A stretch of 19,875 nt of DNA from Spirochaeta sp. (GTDB taxonomy: Bacteria; Spirochaetota; Spirochaetia; DSM-2461): the NCBI GenBank assembly GCA_030592625.1, contig JAUVIY010000012.1, positions 1-19,875 of the forward strand, read 5' to 3'. How positions within the stretch are numbered: the stretch's first letter is position 1; every line of letters starts with the position of its first letter. This document shows positions 14,487 through 19,875 of this stretch, one piece after another. The notes under the pieces were generated by a model. That model ran no database searches, was not told the DNA's origin, and worked only from the letters and a program-made list of their open reading frames with translations. A program made the position numbers and the translations under genes.

Positions 14487-14788
14487 GCTTCCTCCGCTTT
14501 GGGATACAGGGGTGAGAATTTCTCCCCCTTGCGGTCCCTGGACATCCAGGGGGCGACTTCTTCCCTCCATACCTTGTAATGACGTGTTTCCTTGTGGGCC
14601 TGCACGGCTTCATCGGATCGGTACACTTCATAGAGCATGAACAGACAAGGATCTTCTTCGCTCTGCAGAACGTCGAATCGCAGGTTTCCCATTTCCTTAA
14701 GAGTTTCCAGATGATTGATCTTCGTTGCTTTGATGAAATTATCCTCATAACCGGTTTTCACCAGGACGGAGACGGAGTAGATGACCAT
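14480..14788 (-). CDS. LsrG/YgiN-like antibiotic biosynthesis monooxygenase (ABM) domain protein
   Basis: This 102-residue protein is a single ABM-type ferredoxin-like domain. The core GNLRFDVLQSEEDPCLFMLYEVY (34-56) and the EAVQAHKETRHYKVW stretch (60-74) resemble E. coli LsrG, which isomerises phosphorylated autoinducer-2, and also YgiN-type quinol monooxygenases. No lsr transport or kinase genes are nearby, so an autoinducer role is not supported; oxidation or isomerisation of a small quinone or dione is a fair guess. AGGAGG (complement of 14797-14802) lies 8 bases before the ATG. It is the first gene of a three-gene operon with the alcohol dehydrogenase and the PAS protein, and three strong hairpins lie just upstream. 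Confidence 0.85.
   Translation of the reverse strand: MVIYSVSVLVKTGYEDNFIKATKINHLETLKEMGNLRFDVLQSEEDPCLFMLYEVYRSDEAVQAHKETRHYKVWREEVAPWMSRDRKGEKFSPLYPKAEEAW
14491..14495 (-). promoter_or_regulatory. Shine-Dalgarno site fixing the alcohol dehydrogenase start
   Basis: The minus strand reads GGAGG 4 bases before ATG 14486, within the last codons of the ABM gene. Confidence 0.8.
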
Positions 14789-14810
14789 GATACGATCCTC
14801 CTTGAATGCT

Positions 14811-14846
14811 GAGGCTCTTTCAAAAATCCCATTCTGAAAGAGCCTC
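14811..14846. repeat. Hairpin 1 of 3 upstream of the ABM operon
   Basis: GAGGCTCTTTCA (14811-14822) and TGAAAGAGCCTC (14835-14846) form a perfect 12-bp stem around a 12-base loop. Its edge is 8 bases from the AGGAGG ribosome site of the ABM gene, so it could act as an operator or as a leader hairpin affecting translation. Confidence 0.8.
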
Positions 14847-14858
14847 TGGTATGGGGTC

Positions 14859-14893
14859 GAGAAGTTATTTTTTTATACAAAAAATAACTTCTC
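14859..14893. repeat. Hairpin 2 of 3 upstream of the ABM operon
   Basis: GAGAAGTTATTTTTT (14859-14873) and AAAAAATAACTTCTC (14879-14893) form a perfect 15-bp stem with a 5-base loop. The minus strand contains a -10-like TATAAA across the loop. There is no U-run after the stem, so it is not a standard terminator. Confidence 0.85.
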
Positions 14894-14903
14894 TGAAGGT
14901 CTG

Positions 14904-14935
14904 GGTAATTTAAAAATCGAGGATTTTAAATTACC
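14904..14935. repeat. Hairpin 3 of 3 upstream of the ABM operon
   Basis: GGTAATTTAAAA (14904-14915) and TTTTAAATTACC (14924-14935) form a perfect 12-bp stem with an 8-base loop. The sequence is unrelated to the other two hairpins. From here to 15036 the gap holds only a weak long-range CCCTGT/ACAGGG pairing and a doubled GGTTGAG just after the nnr stop. Confidence 0.8.
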
Positions 14936-15036
14936 TCAACTGTTTCGGGTGTTCCCTGTAGGCCGGGGGATACCCGTTAAGCATAACCTGCCGGGAGTTC
15001 GAGGGACAGGGGTTTTAGGGGGTTGAGGGTTGAGGG

Positions 15037-16620
15037 CTAGATTGGGATGATTTTTCCCGAGAAGGGGTCGGTGGTGATTCTTTCCCGGTATTCGAGGAAG
15101 GCTTGCGGCAGGAAGTGGAGTATATCACTTGCGGTCATGCCGGTGGGGCCGATACTGTCGGCGGCCAGGTCGCCGGCCAGGCCGTGAATAAAAACCCCGA
15201 GGCGTAAGGGGTCTGCCATATCGGGAAAGGAATCAGCATTCGCCGCCAGAGCGGCGACGAGGCCGGATAGGACGTCGCCGGATCCGGCTGTACCCATGCC
15301 GGAATTTCCGGTGAGGTTGATCCAGACCGATGTGCCGGGGTCGGTGATAATACTGTGGGCGCCCTTGAGCACAACGGCGGCGCCGTATCGGTCGGCGGCT
15401 TCCCTGGCGGTTTCGATGCGCCGGGCCTCCACTTCGCTGACCGATGAGCCCAGGAGCCTTGCCATCTCACCGGGGTGGGGGGTGAGGTAGGTAGGGAATT
15501 TCCGATTCCTGGTGAGCTCTTCCCGTCCGGCCAATGCCGTCAGGGCGTCGCCGTCGATTATCAGGGGCGTTTCGGCGGCGGTGATGAAATCCCGGGCCAG
15601 ACGTACCGATTCGGGGTCGGTGGAGAGGCCAGGGCCGATAAGCACGGCATCGGCTTCCATCGCCTGATCGAGGAGCTCGGGTACATGCTCGGCGCCCATG
15701 GGCCCGGCACTACTCTGTGGAAGGAACACCGCTTCGGGAACCAGGGGGAATATTTGAGATACCATCTCGGCGGGTACCGCCAGCCGAACGTACCCGGCGC
15801 CGCTTTTCAGGGCGGCCCCTGCTGCCAGCGTCGGTGCTCCGAGGTAATTCGGCGAGCCGCCGATGATGAGAACCTTACCGAAACTCCCTTTGTGACCCGC
15901 CGGATTCCGTTCAGGCAGTTTCGGAGGAATGTTCACCGAGAGAGCTATGGAATCGTCTCCGGTGACTTCCGGGGGAAAGGATATTTCCGAATGGTACAGG
16001 GCTCCGCCCAGGGCGCAGCCCGGATAGAGCAGGTTGCCCCGTTTCGGGATGCCGAAGGTGACGGTGGCCTCGGCCCGAACAGCGGTACCCAGAACCTTGC
16101 CGGTATCCGCGCTTACCCCGGTCGGGATGTCCAGGGCCAGAACCGGAGTATCGGCTTCATTGATTTTTCCGGTAAGCAGCGCCATCCGGCCTTCCAGGTT
16201 CCGGGACAACCCGATACCGAACAAAGCATCGACGATGAGGTGATAACGGCTGAATTCGAGTTTATTGAGCAGAACCGGCTGGGGAGATGAATCCAATTGG
16301 AGGATTTCCAGGGGGAGCTGTCTGACGATACTGTAGTTGTCGGCGGCGGCTCCGGTCAGTTTGCCGGGATCACCGGCCATCAGCAGGGTAACCGCCGCAC
16401 CGCGGGCATAGAGCAGGCGGGCAAGAGCGAATCCGTCGCCGCCGTTGTTGCCGGCACCGCATACGATGAGGACATCCCTGTCTCTGATGCCCCAGCGCCG
16501 GGTGATGACGTCCCTGGCCGCCAGAGCGGCGTTTTCCATCAGGACGGATTGAGTCACCCCGTAATCCGTGATGACGGAGTTGTCCAGTCTGCGAACGTCC
16601 CGTGCCGTGCCGATTTTCAC
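15037..16620 (-). CDS. nnr: Bifunctional NAD(P)H-hydrate epimerase / ADP-dependent NAD(P)H-hydrate dehydratase
   Basis: Nnr repairs NADHX and NADPHX, damaged hydrated cofactors. The N-terminal epimerase domain (about 1-215) carries GAGNNGGDGFALARLL (55-70) and the acidic D131 in VDALFGIG, and interconverts R and S forms. The C-terminal ribokinase-like dehydratase (about 240-520) starts with GHKGSFGKVLIIGG (242-255) and has DGDAL (356-360), PHPGE (381-385) and the ATP/ADP-site signature NSGMGTAGSGD (439-449). The 527-residue length is normal for the fused form. It starts at GTG 16620, six bases after the stop of the preceding gene, without a good ribosome site, so coupling is likely. It is the last gene of the rlmE operon. 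Confidence 0.95.
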   Translation of the reverse strand: MKIGTARDVRRLDNSVITDYGVTQSVLMENAALAARDVITRRWGIRDRDVLIVCGAGNNGGDGFALARLLYARGAAVTLLMAGDPGKLTGAAADNYSIVRQLPLEILQLDSSPQPVLLNKLEFSRYHLIVDALFGIGLSRNLEGRMALLTGKINEADTPVLALDIPTGVSADTGKVLGTAVRAEATVTFGIPKRGNLLYPGCALGGALYHSEISFPPEVTGDDSIALSVNIPPKLPERNPAGHKGSFGKVLIIGGSPNYLGAPTLAAGAALKSGAGYVRLAVPAEMVSQIFPLVPEAVFLPQSSAGPMGAEHVPELLDQAMEADAVLIGPGLSTDPESVRLARDFITAAETPLIIDGDALTALAGREELTRNRKFPTYLTPHPGEMARLLGSSVSEVEARRIETAREAADRYGAAVVLKGAHSIITDPGTSVWINLTGNSGMGTAGSGDVLSGLVAALAANADSFPDMADPLRLGVFIHGLAGDLAADSIGPTGMTASDILHFLPQAFLEYRERITTDPFSGKIIPI

Positions 16621-16626
16621 CGGAGG

Positions 16627-16968
16627 TCAGCTATTTCCCGGCTCCAGTCCCGCATAAAGGAAGATTTCGGACTGTACCCAGATAAAATTGCCGTTTTCGG
16701 TGGGAAGCAGGAACTGTGAGGTTTCCACATTTTTTTCGTCGTCGGCGATAAGGGTGGCGTGTTTGACGGACAGGACCGGATATGCCTTGCCTTTGCTGAA
16801 GTTCTTTGCGATGGCCGTATAGGCCGAAGCAATATAGGGAAAATAGTCCAGGCGTGCCTGTTCGTAATCATCCCGGACCGTCACATAGAAAATTCCGTTG
16901 GTCATATTGTTCATTTTTGTACCATACACCCCTGTCGGTATCAGCTCTGAGCTGTCACTTATGTTCAT
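16627..16968 (-). CDS. Unrecognised 113-residue protein between rlmE and nnr
   Basis: The ATG at 16968 overlaps the rlmE stop (TAATG), and the gene ends six bases before nnr, which argues strongly that it is expressed. The product is mixed alpha/beta in appearance, without a signal peptide or membrane segment. Visible features are a YVTVRDDYEQARLDYFPYIASAY-like amphipathic stretch near residues 28-50 and a C-terminal half of likely beta strands (QFLLPTENGNFIWVQSEIFLYAG). Internal ATGs at codons 19 and 22 are alternative starts. I recognise no family or motif, and function is unknown. Confidence 0.7.
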   Translation of the reverse strand: MNISDSSELIPTGVYGTKMNNMTNGIFYVTVRDDYEQARLDYFPYIASAYTAIAKNFSKGKAYPVLSVKHATLIADDEKNVETSQFLLPTENGNFIWVQSEIFLYAGLEPGNS

Positions 16969-17585
16969 TATAGTTGATTCTCCCGATTTAGTCCCGTAAA
17001 GCCCTTTCCAATCATATATATTTCCATGGATTCGCTGCGGACGGCTTTTGGTTTGAAGGTTTTCACCTCCTGGAAAAGAGCTTTTATCCGGTCTCGTATC
17101 TCATTCTCATCCCCGCCCTGGAAAATTTTCACCACGAGGTTTCCACCGGGGGCCAGATGTTCTTCAGCCAGATCGAGGACCCGCATTACCAGATTGTAGG
17201 ATTTCCGGGTGTCCACCAGACGGTTCCCCGAAGTGGCCGGGGCGGCGTCGCTGAGCACACAGCCGTAAGGACCCCCTTCGGCCAGAAACACGGCGGATTC
17301 AGAGGTGAAGACATCACCCTGCCGGAAGTGAAGATTCGCTCCGGAGGGAGCCTTGATGGTGAGGGGTTTGAGGTCGACAGCGGTGACATGACCTCCCTTC
17401 CCAAGGATTCTCAAGGCGAATAGGGTCCAGCTGCCCGGGGCCGCCCCCACATCGAGAACCGGTTTTCCCCGTTTAATGAGAGACCATTTCTTCTGAATTT
17501 CCTCCAGCTTGAAGACCGAACGGGCCGGATATCCCATTTTTCGGGCCTTCAGGGTGTAATGATCGGGGCGGAATCGATTACTCAT
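16968..17585 (-). CDS. rlmE: 23S rRNA 2'-O-ribose U2552 methyltransferase RlmE (FtsJ/RrmJ)
   Basis: RlmE methylates the ribose of the A-loop uridine of 23S rRNA late in 50S assembly. The 205-residue protein has the SAM motif DVGAAPGSW (45-53) and the full K-D-K-E catalytic tetrad: K26 (ARSVFKLEEI), D113 (LSDAAP), K153 (VVKIFQG) and E188 (SMEIYMIGKGF). The N-terminal RPDHYTLKARKMGYPARS is typical of the family. The ATG at 17585 has no clear ribosome site; a TAAAAT box ends 6 bases before it, compatible with a leaderless start, though the matching -35 is poor. It is the first gene of the rlmE-unknown-nnr operon and diverges from the next gene. Confidence 0.95.
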   Translation of the reverse strand: MSNRFRPDHYTLKARKMGYPARSVFKLEEIQKKWSLIKRGKPVLDVGAAPGSWTLFALRILGKGGHVTAVDLKPLTIKAPSGANLHFRQGDVFTSESAVFLAEGGPYGCVLSDAAPATSGNRLVDTRKSYNLVMRVLDLAEEHLAPGGNLVVKIFQGGDENEIRDRIKALFQEVKTFKPKAVRSESMEIYMIGKGFTGLNRENQL

Positions 17586-17687
17586 ATCACTATTTTACGC
17601 TAAATATAGTGAAAAGAGCGATAAAAACGGGTGGGAAACACCAATTCCGTTCATCTATAGCGAGGCTGTTCATGATAGGATAGGAGT

Positions 17688-19409
17688 ATGGACGCACTCC
17701 CCCGAAACGTGTGGAAACGTCTCTCCCGGTTATTTCCCGCCGATGAAGCGGCGGCGGCTCTGGCTGCTGAGTTGTTCCGGGAGTATGAGTCCGATAGCCA
17801 TCTGAGCCGTTCTGCCGCCGAAATTCTCCAGTCGGGCTTGCCCGTCGTGGCCGATTTCTTCCGGCGGGTCGCTTTGATGCATTCGGTTGAAAGCCCGATC
17901 CTGCGCCGGCGGGATACCCGCTGGATGAGCGAGTTCGACTACACTTTTGTAAACGTCCGTGCCGCCGGCATCGAAAGCCGTCCAGGTACGTTTCTCAGTG
18001 CCGCCATGTTCCTGGCGACCCTGCGAACCAAAGGCATCATCGTTGCGCCGATAACCCGGGGTGTATCGGATAATCTGGAAATACTTGAAAGCCATGCTGT
18101 GATTCGTGAGGAACTGGCCGATCGAACTGCCCTGGACGGCGGTATCGGTCCGGAGGTGCAGGTTGCCGCCTTCTGCGAAGCGGCACATCTTCTCGGCCTG
18201 GTGCTGGGATATGAACTGGATTACCGGGTAGACCCTCTGGCTGCGGTGGTTTTAAACAGACCTGATCTGTTCTTCTGGACCAAAGACGGCAGATTTGAAC
18301 CCGATGAGGCGATCCAGGAAGGACTTCGGGAAGAAGTGAAGGCTCGTGTGGCCTCGGTCAGGAAGGCCGGAGCACCGACGGAACGGGACGTTTTTTCTTC
18401 GGCCCTGAACCTGATGAATCTGGCGGCTCTGCCCTCGTCGGACGGAAGCGTCCGAACCCCCCTTGCCTTGAGGTATGCCGCCGGTGGGGGTATCGGGGAA
18501 CACCGGGATACAGCTGTGGCATATTGGGGCCGGGTTTTCGATCTCTGGCGTGACCGATACGGTTTTGATTTCCTCTTGCTTCGGGGGACCCGGGAGGGAG
18601 ATGGAGAAAACCCGGAGATACCTGACAGGTCTCTGGTGAGAAAGGCCGCCGATGCGGCACGGAAGGCCGGAGTGCGTCGGAACATCGGAGTCGCCGCCGA
18701 AGGTGATGCTTTCGAAGTGGAGAGCTTCGGTGTTCAGGGCGTGGATCTGGTGCTGGAGGACGATGCCGAAACCAAGGCGGACCATGAATGGTTCGGGAGA
18801 ACCTTTACCCTGGACGAGAAGCTGCGACGGGTGAATCTGGGGCGGAAGCTCCGGTTTTCCGTACCGATGGCGGTGGATCCCGGAGAGAAGGACAGCCGGC
18901 CTCGTCGTGAACGGGCCCATATCAAGCGTTTCGTGGCACGATTTCTGGGGACAGGGCCTTCACGGCGGCCCCTGCTGGAGACTATGGGGGCCCTTGAAGG
19001 GGCTTGGGGATACCGCACTACCATAGAAACGGCCTTCTCCATGGGATGGATGCCCGACGCCTCGGATGCTCTTGTCTGCCGCAATATCGAGGATGTGGCC
19101 GTACGTTACCGGGACATGATTGACGGTGGTGAAAGGCTGGATAAACATATCGACGGCCGTTCTGCATGGTGGGTTGTCCGTTCGCGCCGGGGTCTGCTGA
19201 TCGCTATCGTCTCGGTAGAGAACGAGGATCTGTTACCCCCCGAACCGGTAAGGATTGACTACTCCGCCTATCTGAAGGATAAGGACGTCATGACGGTCCT
19301 CGAATATGATTTCCGGGAAGACCGCGGTCTGCTTCAGCTCAGTGCGGATACGGTCATTGACACAGGTAGTATCCCCTACAGGGGTTTCAGGCTTTACGCC
19401 GTCACTTGA
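17688..19409 (+). CDS. Unrecognised 573-residue protein with GH13-like barrel traces
   Basis: The ATG at 17688 has AGGA 7 bases upstream. No signal peptide or membrane helix is visible, so it is cytoplasmic. The segment from GIIVAPITRGVSDNLEILES (116-135) to VQVAAFCEAAHLLGLVLGYELDY (157-179) and NRPDLFFW (190-197) resembles the early strands of an alpha-amylase (GH13) barrel, and WRDRYGFDFLLLRG (287-300) sits where the nucleophile strand (GxxxFRxD) would be. The catalytic Asp/Glu/Asp signatures are not recognisable, and the C-terminal part (about 525-573) looks like a beta-sandwich, as in GH13 proteins. The best reading is a diverged, perhaps non-catalytic, amylase-like protein. It could also be an unrelated TIM barrel. 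It stands between divergent rlmE and a rhomboid gene. Confidence 0.5.
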   Translation: MDALPRNVWKRLSRLFPADEAAAALAAELFREYESDSHLSRSAAEILQSGLPVVADFFRRVALMHSVESPILRRRDTRWMSEFDYTFVNVRAAGIESRPGTFLSAAMFLATLRTKGIIVAPITRGVSDNLEILESHAVIREELADRTALDGGIGPEVQVAAFCEAAHLLGLVLGYELDYRVDPLAAVVLNRPDLFFWTKDGRFEPDEAIQEGLREEVKARVASVRKAGAPTERDVFSSALNLMNLAALPSSDGSVRTPLALRYAAGGGIGEHRDTAVAYWGRVFDLWRDRYGFDFLLLRGTREGDGENPEIPDRSLVRKAADAARKAGVRRNIGVAAEGDAFEVESFGVQGVDLVLEDDAETKADHEWFGRTFTLDEKLRRVNLGRKLRFSVPMAVDPGEKDSRPRRERAHIKRFVARFLGTGPSRRPLLETMGALEGAWGYRTTIETAFSMGWMPDASDALVCRNIEDVAVRYRDMIDGGERLDKHIDGRSAWWVVRSRRGLLIAIVSVENEDLLPPEPVRIDYSAYLKDKDVMTVLEYDFREDRGLLQLSADTVIDTGSIPYRGFRLYAVT

Positions 19410-19434
19410 ATTCTCGAATGGACGGTCGTACCTT
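19406..19434 (+). promoter_or_regulatory. Candidate promoter giving a leaderless rhomboid transcript
   Basis: TTGAAT (19406-19411, overlapping the previous stop), a 17-base spacer and TACCTT (19429-19434) leave 6 bases before the ATG at 19441. No ribosome site is present. Confidence 0.35.
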
Positions 19435-19440
19435 AGTTTC

Positions 19441-19875
19441 ATGAATCAATTCGGATCACGCCGTAGCGTTACCTTCATTCTGATCGGTATCAATGTTGCC
19501 GTTTTCTTTCTTCTTTACCTGATGCCCGGGCTTTTTGAGTTTCTGGCCATCTATATCGCCGGTCTCCTGGGAAGGGGATTCATCTGGACTCCGATTACCT
19601 ACATGTTCACCCACTCCGGCTTCTTCCATCTGTTTTTCAACATGATCATTCTGGTCTTTGCCGGGCCGGTACTGGAAGAGCGTATGGGAAGCCGGGAGTT
19701 TCTGGCCTATTATCTCGTCACCGGTGCTCTGGCTGGAGTTTTTTCCGTATTGGCCTATCAAGCGGCGGGTTCAGGGGCCTATCTGCCCATCGTCGGAGCC
19801 TCGGGTGCCCTCTATGCCGTTATGCTGGGATTCGCAACTTATTATCCCCGGGCCCGAATCCTGATCTGGGGCATA
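19441..19875 (+). CDS. Rhomboid-family intramembrane serine protease (3' end outside window)
   Basis: The frame is open to the end of the window, giving 145 residues of the N-terminal part. It begins with MNQFGSRRS and a first transmembrane helix (about 11-29). The second helix region carries H63-x3-N67 (FFHLFFNMIIL), the oxyanion-hole histidine and asparagine of rhomboids, and GASGALYAVM (119-128) holds the nucleophile S121. The catalytic histidine of a later helix lies beyond the window. Rhomboids cleave transmembrane segments of client proteins within the membrane; clients here are unknown. The ATG follows the previous stop by 31 bases, with a candidate promoter but no Shine-Dalgarno site. 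Confidence 0.9.
   Translation, partial: MNQFGSRRSVTFILIGINVAVFFLLYLMPGLFEFLAIYIAGLLGRGFIWTPITYMFTHSGFFHLFFNMIILVFAGPVLEERMGSREFLAYYLVTGALAGVFSVLAYQAAGSGAYLPIVGASGALYAVMLGFATYYPRARILIWGI

Noticed and set aside
14859..14893. Hairpin 2 as an intrinsic terminator of nnr
   Set aside because: The T-tract is inside the stem rather than after it in either direction, and it lies about 145 bases past the nnr stop.
14972..14995. GTTAAGC...AAC-like stretch suggesting an integron attC site
   Set aside because: Only one of the two core boxes fits the consensus, no integrase or second site is nearby, and the pairing pattern is wrong.
14980..15010. GTTCGAG resembling a tRNA T-loop
   Set aside because: No acceptor, anticodon or D stems can be formed around it.
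15475..16290. Long plus-strand open frame opposite nnr (271 codons)
   Set aside because: It lies wholly antisense to a clear enzyme gene with all catalytic motifs; such frames are common in GC-rich sequence and the translation has no family-like features.

Overview
The window looks like a chromosomal stretch of a free-living spirochaete or a similar GC-rich diderm. This is a tentative call. It rests on the general gene mix and on a small heptad-repeat membrane protein built like the Bdr proteins of Borrelia. Most genes are GC-rich with dense Shine-Dalgarno (SD) driven operons. No tRNA, rRNA, insertion sequence, prophage or CRISPR array was found.

Region 1 (1-4245, + strand) is one tight operon. 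It holds the end of a von Willebrand factor A (VWA)/BatA-type membrane protein, a second 909-residue protein with two VWA domains, an ECF-type sigma factor, and a 129-residue two-helix membrane protein. Region 2 (4398-6794) has an AT-richer DinB-family protein, then a histidine phosphatase and the ribosome GTPase RsgA on the minus strand. RsgA has a long leader (about 6800-7050) with two palindromes and a 13-codon ORF behind a perfect SD. Region 3 (7183-8548) is an AT-rich segment with a near-consensus promoter and an AAA_14/DUF4143 ATPase, probably acquired by transfer.

Region 4 (8615-12430) holds an Asp/Glu-racemase-family gene preceded by a coupled 16-codon ORF, a SixA-like phosphohistidine phosphatase, and a Fis-type regulator whose sigma-54 AAA+ core has lost the GAFTGA loop and the Walker B acidic pair. 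It ends with the tRNA 2-thiouridylase MnmA. Region 5 (12427-14788, minus) has the heptad-repeat membrane protein and an operon of an LsrG-like ABM protein, an iron-type alcohol dehydrogenase with an atypical metal site, and a lone PAS protein. Upstream of that operon lie three consecutive perfect hairpins (14811-14935).

Region 6 (15037-17585, minus) is a coupled operon of the rRNA methyltransferase RlmE, an unrecognised 113-residue protein, and the bifunctional NAD(P)HX repair enzyme Nnr. Region 7 (17688-19875, +) holds a 573-residue protein with traces of a GH13-like barrel but no visible catalytic residues, then the start of a rhomboid protease cut by the window edge.

I see no single dramatic new system. 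The points most worth following are the degenerate sigma-54-type regulator, the triple hairpin, the two mini-ORF leaders, the apparent GH13-like pseudoenzyme, and a recurring promoter spacing that predicts leaderless mRNAs.
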